The notes below the pieces were generated by a model that saw only the letters and a program-made list of their open reading frames with translations, searched no databases and had not been told where the DNA came from. DNA of 64,000 bases from Actinostola sp. cb2023 (Eukaryota; Cnidaria; Anthozoa; Actiniaria; Actinostolidae), in NCBI GenBank assembly GCA_033675265.1, contig JAUJYZ010000842.1:95536-159535 (forward strand). Reading direction: 5' to 3'. The translations under genes were made by a program, and so were the position numbers. Below, piece by piece: positions 1 to 13,800 of the stretch. Each line of letters starts with the position of its first letter. The stretch's first letter is position 1.

Positions 1-430
1 ATATAGATGACCATGCATACATGTACATGTAGATGAGGGGTCCCGGCCAGAGGGGGTACTCAGGGGTATCAGTGATGGGGAGGTGCAAAGACCTTTTTTG
101 GGGTTAGCAATTTTCTGGTGGACTTTTTTTGATATAAAGATTTTGGCAAGGACTTTTTGGGGGGTTGATAAAAATGATATCCTACCGTTCTTGATTTTAT
201 GCGGAGAAAAAATGTTTTTGCATAATGGAAATAATGGGGTTAAAAAGTACCCCCCCCCCCCCCCCCCCCCCCCCCCTGGGTGAGGGGTATCGAATGGTCA
301 AGTCGAGACTTTGCGAGACTCTGAGATGGCTTTTTGCGAAAAACGAGACTTCGAGACCCGTAAAATTTGACTGAAAATTTGTGAGACTCAGACTTTTTGC
401 AGGGACCATTCGACACCCCGTTATATGGTA
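1..430. repeat. interspersed repeat remnant with GAGACT motifs and small inverted repeat
   Basis: No gene. It holds GGGGTACTC-type sequence, a C27 run, and an inverted pair GGGGTATCGAATGGTC (291-306) / GACCATTCGACACCCC (404-419) enclosing GAGACT-rich DNA. A related GGGGTACTCCC repeat lies at 57295-57680. Confidence 0.5.
250..276 (+). repeat. poly(C) tract, 27 C in a row
   Basis: Uninterrupted C homopolymer followed by TGGG. It is capable of i-motif or G-tract structure and its length may be an assembly approximation. Confidence 0.9.
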
Positions 431-1750
431 ACTAGCTTAATTAATATGGGCATAGAATATTCAAGACAATCCAAAGAATGACAATCAAGCTGTATACAGT
501 GTGTGCGTACATGTATACTTTTTACCACATGCACAATAAACAAATTCTTCACACATTAAACTAGATATTTCCAACAATATATATATGAAAAGTACATTTA
601 AGTTACATGTACATATCGATCAACAATTTTAAAACATTCATGACCTACATGTATCATCGGTTAATTCCCCCTGGAGGAGAGGGGGGAACAAATAGAGGTT
701 TGCATTTCAATCCCTGGAGTAGGGAGAAATGAGGGAGCTTTTGTTGGGGTTTCAGAGAACTGGCGTGATGACACTAAAAACGGCTGCGAAGAAAACTACT
801 CGAAGCCAAAAAGGGACAATTGTTTGTTCTATTTTCCCCCTAAATTACCGGCCGGTACGTACTTTTAACAGTAAATCAACTAATCGAAATATAACTTGGT
901 AGCTTTTTAGAGTAAACTATCAATTAAAAACAGTATATCTCTACTACAAGAATGATAAATAGTAAGTTCTTACTTTAATTTTAAGCTTTTAAAATGATCT
1001 GTTCGTATGCTACCATGACTACGTCAACCAAAACAATTTTTATCAAAACAAGAGTTCAGATTTTAGCTCGAATCTTAATTCCATCGATTAACCCAGTTAA
1101 AAGACCTTACCATCAATCCATGATCTTGAGTAAGCGTGAAGGAATCCAAGCACAATGTCAATGAGACTTTTATATGTAGCGATCTCTGTCCGCCATTTTT
1201 GTTGTTATACAACCGCTGGCCAAAGCAATGAGGCTCAGTGAACTGACGCAACTTTTAATTTCTCCGCTTGAAAAAAATATTTTGAATTCATCTGAATGTA
1301 TTATCATTAGTCATGGATGCCGTTTGTTTGTCGTTTGTATGTTGTTTTGCTATTTTTCAGGAACATTAGAGGGTTTTATAAAATTATTTAAAACTAAATT
1401 ATTTTTTTTCCGAAAAGAACCTGGGAATAATTGTTTTTCTTTTGCGAGAGTCCGCTGTACGTCAGTACTGTGTTTATACCGACCATGTTGAGAAACCATT
1501 GATTTCATAGTGAAACCAACATAGTTCACATTTCTACCTCGTTACTATGAACTATTTTGACATTTTAAATGAACTTTAACAATTAGAAGTTACTGCGAAA
1601 ATATCGATATTTGCTGTACAGCTGGGAAGCAGTCTTCTTCCTACATCACCTTCACTCACTGACTTTGGAGTTTGACTTTAGCTAAGCTTATCATGATTCG
1701 TGGACTCTGACAGTCAGTTATATCACAATATATCAAGATATTAGACCCCA
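431..1750. other. 5' flank of the EVI5-like gene, no gene seen
   Basis: AT-rich sequence with TACATGTA-type motifs. No convincing exon or core promoter could be assigned. The 5' UTR and transcription start of the EVI5-like gene presumably lie here. Confidence 0.4.
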
Positions 1751-1771
1751 ATGCCGAATAATGGCGTCTGA
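1751..1771 (+). promoter_or_regulatory. short upstream ORF overlapping the EVI5-like start codon
   Basis: An upstream ATG at 1751 opens six codons (MPNNGV) and stops at 1769-1771, past the main ATG at 1761 and in a different frame. Its context is weak (C at -3, C at +4), so leaky scanning to the main start is expected. Whether the transcript starts upstream of it is not known from the sequence. Confidence 0.4.
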
Positions 1772-1870
1772 AGAGACAAGCAAAACGTTACTGAATGCTT
1801 CAAATGGAGAGGCAAAGAACCGGTCGACATCCGTGGACGAACTGGTAGAGAAACTCGAAGAACAGAACAG
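1761..1870 (+). CDS. EVI5: EVI5-like exon 1 (start codon, residues 1-37)
   Basis: The start ATG at 1761 has a strong context (A at -3, G at +4). The exon encodes MASEETSK to LEEQN and ends in phase 2. The donor is AG|gcaagt, a GC-AG intron rather than GT-AG. The junction is supported because joining to 21688 restores the family motif LEEQNRLL. Confidence 0.88.
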
Positions 1871-4800
1871 GCAAGTTTTGAGTACATTTAATATCTTTGG
1901 AAATGTAATAATATCGCATTGACTGTATTTTGAAGGATTTATTACAGTTTTATTTCAGCTGCGTTTTGAATAATTCACTACGTTCCCTGTCGATTAGGGC
2001 GATAGATTTGCAAATTTTCGTTGCGAGTCATGGTCAAAACTCCAATATGTAAGCTTAATCAAATATTAACGCTCTTGCACTAATGAATGTAATTTGGTTA
2101 ATCCATACCTTTTTGCGTTTTTTCCTGTCGCTTTGTTACTCGAACGTTAAGCTGTCTTTTATTTACATACATGTAGAGATTAGGGTTTTACAAAACAAAA
2201 TAATGATGTAAGCTTACATATTTGTACAAAACGTTAACAATACTACATTCTATAATTAGTATACATGTATAAAGCTTACATGTAAGCTTAGCTTATATGC
2301 CTTCTTTTCTAAGAGTTTTGAAACGTCGGGTGTACAGTGCACGTGCAATGAAGATGCCGATTTAAGCTTCGATCTACTTAGTAATTAATGTAGCAGCTAC
2401 ATGTAATTGCACTATAGTGTGCAGGATGAGTGAACAGTAAACAAAATCAGTAGTTTATGAGCATGTACAGTATATAGCCAATCATATGGGTTAATTTGAG
2501 TGCTCATTGGATTAATATATTGAATGAGAGTAATTTTCAAAAAAATCAGAAATTGGGCTTTTATAAAAACACATGACTTCAAATTAATCCCAAATTACAT
2601 GAGAAAACCATGTGATTATTCATTATCACAGTGCAAATTACATTATTATTCATTCAAAATATATACTCGTTTCTGATTGGCTGAGGACCCCTGGTCAATT
2701 CTCCATGACCAGACGTCATCATCCTACAATTTTTATGGCTGTACTCTGACGTCACGCATCGCCCTACATTTTTTTGGGCTGTTAACAGGGAATATTAACG
2801 ACTTGTAAACACTGTCTTGAGTTATGATTCATTAAAGGGGGACTCTGATGAAATTCGTTCGCAATTTAATTTAGCTGAAACTTCACTGAAATAATCTCAA
2901 AGAGCCATACAATTACTGGTTAAAGTGTTTTCTCAAAATTCGTAAGGGAAGTATTACATTTTTATGAATCTTTAGAAGTGTCAGTGACGTCATCTACTCA
3001 ACCCAAACAATCAACACGGCTTCGCTCCATACATTTCTTTGTGCTTAGTTTCTTGAATTATTTTATTTCTATGAAGCTAAAAGTTTGGGTGAAGTAGTTT
3101 TCTTCATATAGTTTTCTTGCATTATTTGTGCTTATGATTGATTGTCTGACCAGTTTTCTTCAGTGCAGAGCTGTTATCTGAACAAAACATTGAGATATTT
3201 TGACTCACAAAATACAAAGAAATGTATGGAGCTGAATGTTGGGTTGAGTAGATGACGTCACTGACTCCTCTAAAGATTCATAAAAATATAGCACTTCCCT
3301 CTGGAATATCGAAAAAAGATTTTAACTAGTGATTATTGCACCCTTGAAGAATTATTCAATGAAGTTTCAGCTAAATTAAATTTCGAACAATTTTCATCAG
3401 AGTCCCCCTTTAAAGAACAAATATTTTCTAAAATCATGTTTTTATGTTATATATTTTGAATGAATAAGAAACCAATTATTGGATGAGGCTGAGTATGGTA
3501 TGAAGAATAATGCAGACCTTGGAGGCTGTTATCCGCCTCAGCCTCCAGCTTCGGCGGATAACAGCAACCTCGGTCTGCATAATTCTTCATATCATACTCA
3601 GCCTCATCCAATAATATTGCTTATTGTACTAATGCACTGCAGTGTAAATTAATGTTTAATTGCACTGATCTTAATGCTAATATATATTTCTGACTGAGCA
3701 GCATATAAGTGCCATAGGCAGTTTTTATATGCCGCTTATTATGGTAATTAACCGGCTGGATTATAGAGTCGTTTTCGTATGACTAAATAGAACGGTCACA
3801 GTACTGAATCGAAAACGTTGTATTCAACCAATCACAGCGTGCAAAGTCATTGCTCAACCAATCAGAATGCTTGGATACGGCATGATTATCATGGCACGAC
3901 ACGGTCACGGTATGGCACAAACCGTACCGTAACTACTTCCCACTCATACGAAAACGACTCTATAGCGATGAATATTATGCCACAAAATCGGTAATGTCTA
4001 CATTACATTACATATGACCTTAGATGTTCTTCATCAAATTCTAGGAAACAATTACTTTTGGAGGGGTAGGATTGGGGGTAGGAAGCATGAATAATTTCAA
4101 GTAACATGTGGTTTTTAGTCCCCTAAACCTACCAATACCAATAGACCTCTTTAGCTTGTATGCAAATAAATGCCATTTCAAACCATGTGATGTAAACATG
4201 ATATTCTCTGGAGAATTTTATTGTTCCTTTATATTTCTGAAAATTATTCGTTCATATTGAAAGGATTAATTCTCCAGAGAACACCATGTTTACATCACAT
4301 GGTTTGAAATGAGCAATTTACATACAAAGCTAAACGAGGTCTATTGGCCAATGGAGAACCAAGTGTCTTTATTGGAACAACAACCATGAACCCTGACTGG
4401 CTACCTTAATCTGTTTGCATCCTATCCGCTCTGCTCCCTCCTAGCTCGTCCCTCCACTTCCCCCTCCTGTTCTGAACTTCTATCCCACTGATCCCACCTA
4501 TCGCCCTGCTCCAACCTTCTATCCTTGCTGTCACCCTGATCCCACCTCATACCCCCTGCTATATACCCCATATGCTCCCATATCCTATCCCTACTGCTTC
4601 CAGCTCCTATCATCACCATCATTATTATTATTAGTAGTATTATCCCCCCTGCTACCACCTCATACCCCCATTGCTATACCCCATGCTCCCGTCTCCTATC
4701 CCCCTGTTCCTACCTCCTATCCCCCTGCTCCCACCTCATATCCCCCTGATCCCACCTGCTATCCTCCCTGCTCCCACCTCATATCCCCTTGCTATACCTC

Positions 4801-7800
4801 CTGTTCCCACCTCCTATTGCCCTACTCACACCTCCTATCCCTCCTGCTTCCACCTCCTATTCCCCCTGCTCCCACCTCATACCCCCCTTGCTATACCTCC
4901 TGCTCCCGCCTCCTATCCCCTGCTCCCGCCTCCTATTCTTCCTGCATCCATCCTCCCTGCTCGCACCTCATATTCCCTTGCTATACCTCCTGTTCCCACC
5001 TCCCATTATCCTACTTCCACCTGCTATCCCACATGCTCCCGCCTCCTATCCCCATGCTCCTACCTCCTATCCCCCTGCCAGCCGGGACTGCTTCCACCTC
5101 ATATCCCACTGCTCCCCACTCCTCTCCCTCCTGCTTCCACCTCATATCCCCCATGCTATACCTCCTGCTCCTGCCTCCTATCCCCCTGCTCCCACCTATC
5201 ACCATGCTCCCACCTCCTATCCCCCTGCTCCCCACTCCTATCCCTCATGCTTCCACCTCCTATCCCCCCTGCTCCCACCTCATATCCCCCTTGCTATACC
5301 TCCTGCTCCCGCCTCCTATTCTTCCTGCATCCATCTCCCATCCTCCCTGCTCCCACCTCATATTCCCTTGCTATACCTCCTGTTCCCACCTCCCATTCCC
5401 CTACTCCCACCTGCTATCCCACATGCTCCCGCCTCCTATCCCCATGCTCCTACCTCCTATCCCCCTGCCAGCCGGGCCTGCTCCCACCTCATATCCCCCT
5501 GCTCCCACCTCATATCCCCATTGCTATACCTCCTGCTCCTGCCTCCTATCCCCCTGCTCCCACCTCCTATCACCATGCTCCCACCTCCTATCCCCCTGCT
5601 CCCCACTCCTATCCCTCGTGCTTCCACCTCCTATCCCCCCTGCTACCACCTCATATCCCCCTTGCTATACCTCCTGCTCCCGCCTCCTATCCTCCTACTC
5701 CCACCTCCTATCACCATGCTCCCACCTCCTATCGCCCTGCTCCCCACTCCTATCCCTCATGCTTCCACCTCCTATCCCCCTGCTACCACCTCATATCCCC
5801 CTTGCTATACCTCCTGCTCCCGCCTCCTATCCTCCTACTCCCACCTCCTATCACCATGCTCCCACCTCCTATCCCCCTGTTCCCCACTCCTATCCCTTGT
5901 GCTACCACCTCATATCCCCCTTGCTATACCTCCTGCTCCCGCCTCCTATCCTCCTACTCCCACCTCCTATCACCATGCTCCCACCTTATATCCCCCTATT
6001 CCCACCTCCTATCCGCCATGCTCCCACCTCCTATCACCATGCTCCCACCTCCTATCCCCCTGTTCCCCACTCCTATCCCTTGTGCTACCACCTCATATCC
6101 CCCTTGCTATACCTCCTCCTGCCTCCTATCCTCCTACTCCCACCTCCTATCACCATGCTCCCACCTTATATCCCCCTGTTCACCACTCCTATCCCTTGTG
6201 CTATCACCTCATACCCCCCTTGCTATACCTCCTGGTCCTGCCTCCTATCACCATGCTCCCACCTCCTATCCCCCTGCTCCCCACTCATACCTCCTGCTTC
6301 CACCTCCTATCCCCCCTGCTCCCACCTTATATCCCCCTATTCCCACCTCCTATCCGCCATGCTCCCACCTCCTATCACTATGCTCCCACCTCCTATCCCC
6401 CTGCTCCCCACCCCTCATACCTCCTGCTTCCACCTCCTATCCCCCCTGCTCCCACCTTATATCCCCCTGCTCCCACCTCCTATACGCCATGCTCCCACCT
6501 CCTATCCGACATGCTCCCACCACCTATCCTCACTGCCAACTTGCTTCACCTCCTCCACTCTCAACTAGCTCAAGGTGATTCCACGTGTACAAAAACTGGG
6601 AGCCCAATAATAATAAAAACACAGAAACTAGAAGAAGGAGAATAAAACTGATAATAATAGATTCCTATCAAACACATCTTATTACACAACATATATATGC
6701 ATAAACTTACATCTCAATGTGTTATACGTAGTTCAATATAATATTTTGTTCCATTCGCTCTAATCTACTACAGGAAAAGTTAGGCCGTCAAAAAAATGAT
6801 GAGCATTTATAATATCAACTAATAATGTGTACCTCCCAAGAACGCACGATTTGATTGGTTGCTGAGCGTGCATTAGTACGTTATAGGTGCACGGAGTAGG
6901 GAAAACAAAGCAGAAAGCCTGTTTAAAACTAGTTTATAGAAGCGAATAGAAGCTGACTCTCCGTGCTTCTAGTGCTTAGGGCTCACGGTAGGATGCGCGG
7001 ATGCTGATCCGCATAATTTGGCTTGCTCCGCATAATCTGCATAAGCCGGCAATTCCTGCATAATTTTGAGAAATTTGTAGAAAATCATAACACAGATATC
7101 TATTTTCACTATTTCTCAAAGATTCTGTCAAAATTTATCCGAAATTGACAGTATATTTCCTTCTCCCAAATCGTCGATTCACAACGGGAATGACAAGGCA
7201 TTCTATGTTGAAAACCGTGGGGGCCTGTTGTCTAAATTTCGATAGAACGTGTCTCATTATTGGTGGAAAATCTAGAGGTTTCCAAAGTGGCGAATCACAA
7301 TTGGCCATTACAAAAAAGAGCAGGGGACTGGGACCAAGTCCGTAAAACTAATTCAATAAGAAACTAGCAAAAATGGGCATCATTTTCTGACAGAGCAGAT
7401 CAAACTTAGCTAATCTGGAAAGTTTGGTGAACTTTGGCTTAATATTGACGATGCTAGAGGGCATCAAAGATGTACATTTTCCCATACAAACTCTGTATTT
7501 TTTTACGTTTACTACCCAAACCATACATTCACTGTAAAATTTCAAAAGTTTATAATTCCGACAGAATTCACTCAAGTCACATCAAACTTTGCACATATGA
7601 TAATTTCAACATGTTGTTTCATGTCATAAACTTAATTTCGTAATTACATTAATTCTAATAAACTTATTCCCAGTCCCCTGCTCTTTTTTGTAGTGGGCAA
7701 TTTGGAATAGAAAAAAACTCTCCGTCTTTACGTTTTCCGCGGGAAAACGTGAATTATTTTCATATCGAGTTCCTCCATAGCGTTTTGCGAGTTCAATTAT

Positions 7801-10800
7801 GGTTAAAAACATGGATAATGTTGTTGAAAGAGAATCAACAGAGGAAATTAATGGGAAACGTCACGAAGCGATAAATGTTTCAGCTCGAGATCGAGTAAAT
7901 CAATGAATAGCCAATTGCAATAAACGGAATACTTTAAGCCTGGTTTCCATCTGATCGCAACGATCGCAACGCAATGATCGTTGCGATCATATGGAAACAC
8001 AAAATTATATCTTTGCGATCCTTGCGATCCAAAACATCCCAGAAAGCATTTCACACCGTAAGGTTATTTACTACATAGATTTGGAAATTTGAGACAATCA
8101 ACCATCTCTCTTACTCAATTCAACTACCGGCTTTTTATTTCGGCCCTTTATCGCGTTACGAAAGAAAACTGAGGATATGCAAATTACCGTGAGAACGGCT
8201 CTGATTAGTCGGAAACAGCCCTTATATCTTTACGATCAAATTGAAAGAGTCGTTCATTTCAAGTTTCTGCAGTTTCAGGACAGGAACGATGCATGCAAGA
8301 GAAATTACCTCTAATTTGAAGCAATATAGGCTTGTTTGAAGTGAAACACGATAAAACAATTTTATTTCCGCTAAAAATGTATGACGTCATCCCGCATAAT
8401 TTCCCGCATAATTTGCCGCATAATTTGCGATTTTCCCCGCATAATTCGCCAAAAATCCCGCATAATTTTGATTTTGAATTCCGCATCCTACCATAAGCAT
8501 GCACTTCTGAGGTCTTGAAAGATGCTGAATGCACTCGTGTTCCGCTCGTGCATCCACTAGCAGCTTTCAAGACCTCAGCATGCATTATTATTAAATAATA
8601 TATATTTGTATTTTTAACCTGTGAATAGCCTGCCAAGGATATTCCGAGATTGAGTAGCAAATTAGTGTTCACAAAAGGTACCATTTAGCCTGTATTTGGT
8701 GTTTATTTTATAAATATTTATTTCAGTATTTAAATTTTCACAAGACATCTTCCCAATGCATAACTTCACCGTTATTGGCTGATTGTTTATAAAAAGGTCA
8801 AGTATGGCCAATCAGAAAACACCAGGGGCTGACTCAAATTACATTGTCTTGATTATTATATTCTGATTCACAAGTAATTCAGCTGAAGCATTTTGTGATT
8901 GCATTTTCTCATCCTTTAAACATCACGACACCGACGGTTCATGGAATTACCTTGAGTGTGCTGTATGAATACCAAGTCAACACATCACCGACTACAACAA
9001 TTCACAAATGAAACGACATACTACTTCAACCAAATCTAAGAGCTTACCCAGGTAAAACTACCTTACATTCCACGATGTCAATCCCGAGGGAAGTCTGTAC
9101 ATTTAAAAATACCGATCTGATTATTTTCTTTGTACAATAATTGCGATTTTGAGGAGATTTATAGTTCGTCACTGGGGGCGTACCGTTTTAATAATTATTT
9201 GACACAAGGGAAATAATAATGCTTCCTTATGGTCGAGATGTCGTGCTGTCGTATTCATCGAGGGTGATCGACCCAGCGCGCATGTATATATTCTTTATTT
9301 TAATTTATAGCTCAGGTTTCGAAATGTCGAACCTCCGGTTGCGACCACTCTCGTAATTTAGGCGACCACCTCTCCTGAGCGACCAGTTTTCCAAAATACC
9401 AAAAGTTTTCAAATCACTATAGTTGGAACCTCTCGTAAGCGACCACTTTTAGAGCAGAAAGTTTGAAATTTGCTTTTGTTTTTAACCTCCCGTAAGCGAT
9501 CACGTGACAGATATTCAAGCGGATCGAATATGGATTATCGCATTCTTGAATAGTATGAGACGGAAATATCGCAGTAAGAGGACAAAGCATTAACAATTTT
9601 AATGAAAGACACATACACTGTACTCAATCTTAAAGTGCCTATCACCCCTATGAGATTGTTTTAAAAATAGGCAGTCAAGGACTGCATGTGGCTACTGTAA
9701 ATAAACAGAAAAAGATAGTCTATATAAACTACATGTAGGTACAGCGGTTTTGAAATGTAGAAGCAATGTGTAGTTGGATTGATTCCTCTGTTGAACTAGA
9801 TTGAACTATCTGCGGGAACTTGTTCTTTGGTTCTATATAATGCTAATTTAAATCAGAAATGTATTTTAATACAAAGTTTAATTGAAAATAATTGTGACAG
9901 TATACAAATAATGAACAACAACAGTTTTTAATAATAACAATAAGATGTGGTGACTTCGCCTAAATATATGAAAACATTGAGTATAATAAATAGTATCTCT
10001 AATTTGAAGATAAGTTTACACTCTAATATACTATGATTTGATGCTATTTTGCACAAGAAACCAGACACATCTCTCGTGTGTAAATTTTTTTTCAGGTTTC
10101 ACAGGCTCACCACCCTCTGTTTGTGTATTGGGCTTCCTGTGTCTTATTTGATCGATGAATATATGGCCGTAAATTCACTTCTAGAATCCTGTCCTTTTGA
10201 TATCTTGCATTTCTAAAACTGCTTTCAAAATAAAGATCAATATCTAGCTACTTGAGTTCTGTGTGTCATTTATTTAACGATTAGAATGGCTTTTAGCGAG
10301 TTTTGGGACAAAGAATACCTAACGATCCAGAGCCGTGTTTGTTTCAGTGTCTCGCGTATAAAACTTATTTGTTCCTCGAAGATAATTACTTGAGCTTTAA
10401 AACAGTTATCAGGCAGTTTACATGGAGCCATTGGAGGTGCTTCGACTACACAGATTAGTCGATCGTCATGGACTGATGGGGCTATTTAGGGTTAAAGGTT
10501 CATGATTACCGTCACGAATTTAAGACTACCATTACACGTGTTCTATGTTCTAACATGATACCTTAAACCTAAAGCACCGTAGCACTGAAGCGCCGTACTG
10601 CGGTAAGCGCTGTATAGCATTGAAGCTCAATGGCACTGAAGCACCGTGGCACTGAAGCACCGTGGCACCGTAGCTCTGAAGCACTGAAGCACCGTAGCAC
10701 TGAGGCACCGTAGCACTGAAGCACTGAAGCACTGAAGCACCGAAGCACCGAAGCACCGTAGCACTGAAGCACCGAAGCACCGTAGCACCTGTAGCACTGA

Positions 10801-13800
10801 AGCACCGTAGCACTGAGGCACCGTAGCACTGAAGCACTGAAGCACCGAAGCACCGTAGCATCTGTAGCACTGAAGCACCGTAGCACTGAAGCACTGAAGC
10901 ACTGAAGCACCGAAGCACTGTAGCACCTGTAGTACTGAAGCACCGTAACACTGAGGCACCGTAGCACTGAAGCACTGAAGCACTGAAGCACCGAAGCACT
11001 GAAGCACTGAAGCACCGAAGCACTGAAGCACTGAAGCACCGAAGCACTGAAGCACCGAAGCACCGAAGCACCGTAGCACCGTAGCACTAAAGCACTGAAG
11101 CACTGAAGCACTGAAGCATCGAAGCACTGAAGCACCGAAGCACTGAAGCACCGAAGCACCGAAGCACCGAAGCACTGAAGCACTGAAGCACCGAAGCACT
11201 GTAGCACTGAAGCACCGAAGCACTGAAGCACCGTAGCACTGAGGCACCGTAGCACTGAGGCACCGTAGCACTGAAGCACTGAAGCACCGAAGCACTGAAG
11301 CACTGAAGCACCGAAGCACTGAAGCACTGAAGCACCGAAGCACTGAAGCACTGAAGCACCGAAGCACCGAAGCACTGAAGCACTGTAGCACCGAAGCACT
11401 AAAGCACCGTAGCACCGAAGCACCGAAGCACTGAAGCACCGAAGCACCGAAGCACTGAAGCACCGAAGCACTGAAGCACCGAAGCACTGAAGCACTAAAG
11501 CACCGAAGCACTGACGCACTGAAGCACTGAAGCACCGAAGCACCGTAGCACCTGTAGCACTGAAGCACCGTAGCACTGAAGCACTGAAGCACTGAAGCAC
11601 TGAAGCACTGAAGCACTGAAGCACTGAAGCACCGAAGCACTGTAGCACCGAAGCGCTGTAGCACTGAAGCACCGTAGCACTGAGGCACCGTCGCACTGAA
11701 GCACTGAAGCACCGAAGCACCGAAGCACCGTAGCACTGAAGCACCGTAGCACCTGTAGCACTGAAGCACCGTAGCACTGAGGCACCGTAGCACTGAAGCA
11801 CTGAAGCACTGAAGCACCGAAGCACCGTAGCATCTGTAGCACTGAAGCACCGTAGCACTGAAGCACTGAAGCACTGAAGCACTGAAGCACTGAAGCACCG
11901 ACGCACTGTAGCACCTGTAGTACTGAAGCACCGTAACACTGAGGCACCGTAGCACTGAAGCACTGAAGCACTGAAGCACTGAAGCACCGAAGTACTGAAG
12001 CACTGAAGCACCGAAGCACTGGAGCACCGAAGCACTGAAGCACTGACGCACTGAAGCACCGAAGCAATGCATGAATGGCATAAAGTTTTTACAAGTGCTT
12101 CAGTGCTTCGGTGCTTCAGTGCTACGGTGCAGCGGTGCTTCAGTGCTTCAGTGCTACGGTGCTTCGGTGCTACAGGTGCTTCAGTGCTACAGGTGCTTCG
12201 GTGCTTCAGTACTTCGGTGCTTCAGTGCTAAGGTGCTTTAGTGCTTCAGTGCTACGGAGCTTCGGTGCTACGGTGCTTCAGTGCTTCAGTGCTACAGGTG
12301 CTTCAGTACTTCGGTGCTTCAGTGCTAAGGTGCTTTAGTGCTTCAGTGCTACGGTGCTTCGGTGCTTCGGTGCTATGGTGCTTCATTGCTTCAATACTTC
12401 GGTGCTTCAGTGCTTCAGTGCTACGGTGCTAAGGTGCTTCAGTGCTTCAGTGCTACGGTGCTTCAGTGCTACAGGTGCTACGGTGCTTCGGTGCGTCAGT
12501 GCTTCAGTGCTTCGGTGCTTCAGTGCTACGGTGCCTCAGTGTTACGGTGCTTCAGTACTACAGGTGCTACAGTGCTTCGGTGCTTCAGTGCTTCAGTGCT
12601 TCAGTGCTTCAGTGCTTCAGTGCTTCAGTGCTTCAGTGCTACGGTGCTTCAGTGCTTCAGTGCTTCAGTGCTACCGTGCCTCAGTGCTACGGTGCTTCAG
12701 TGCTACAGGTGCTACGGTGCTTCGGTGCTTCAGTGCTTCAGTGCTTCGGTGCTTCACTGCTACGGTGCCTCAGTGCTACGGTGCTTCAGTGCTACGGTGC
12801 TTCGGTGCTACGGTGCTACGGTGCTTCGGTGTTTCGGTGCTTCGGTGCTTCAGTGCTTCAGTGCTTCAGTGCTTCAGTACTTCGGTGCTTCAGTGCTTCG
12901 GTGCTTCAGTGCTTCGGTGCTTCGGTGCTTCAGTGCTTCGGTGCATCAGTGCTTCGGTGCTACAGTGCTTCGGTGCTTCGGTGCTGCGGTGCTTCAGTGC
13001 CTCGGTGCTTCAGTGCTTTAGTGCTTCAGTGCTTCGGTGCTTCGGTGGTTCAGCGCTTCAGTGCTACGGTGCCTCAGTGCTACGGTGCTTCAGTGCTTCG
13101 GTGCTTCAGTGCTACAGTGCTTCAGTGCTTCAGTGCTTCGGTGCTTCAGTGCTTCAGTGCTACGGTGCCTCAGTGTTACGGTGCTTCAGTACTACAGGTG
13201 CTACAGTGCTTCGGTGCTTCAGTGCTTCAGTGCTTCAGTGCTTCAGTGCTTCAGTGCTTCAGTGCTCAGTGCTACGGTGCATCGGTGCTTCAGTGCTTCA
13301 CTGCTACGGTGCCTCAGTGCTACGGTGCTTCAGTGCTACAGGTGCTACGGTGCTTCGGTGCTTCAGTGCTTCAGTGCTTCAGTGCTTCGGTGCTTCACTG
13401 CTACGGTGCCTCAGTGCTACGGTGCTTCAGTGCTACGGTGCTTCGGTGCTACGGTGCTTCGGTGCTTCGGTGCTTCGGTGCTTCGGTGCTTCAGTGCTTC
13501 AGTGCTTCAGTGCTTCAGTACTTCGGTGCTTCAGTGCTTCGGTGCTTCAGTGCTTCGGTGCTTCAGTGCTTCGGTGCTTCAGTGCTTCGGTGCATCAGTG
13601 CTTCGGTGCTACAGTGCTTCGGTGCTTCGGTGCTTCGGTGCTTCAGTGCCTCGGTGCTTCAGTGCTTTAGTGCTTCAGTGCTTCGGTGCTTCGGTGCTTC
13701 AGCGCTTCAGTGCTACGGTGCCTCAGTGCTACGGTGCTTCAGTGCTTCGGTGCTTCAGTGCTACAGTGCTTCAGTGCTTCGGTGCTTCAGTGCTTCAGTG

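Noticed and set aside
4671..6645. Three overlapping open frames of 580-635 codons rich in Pro, Leu, Ser, Tyr
   Set aside because: A product of the 21-bp polypyrimidine minisatellite; all three frames are equally open.
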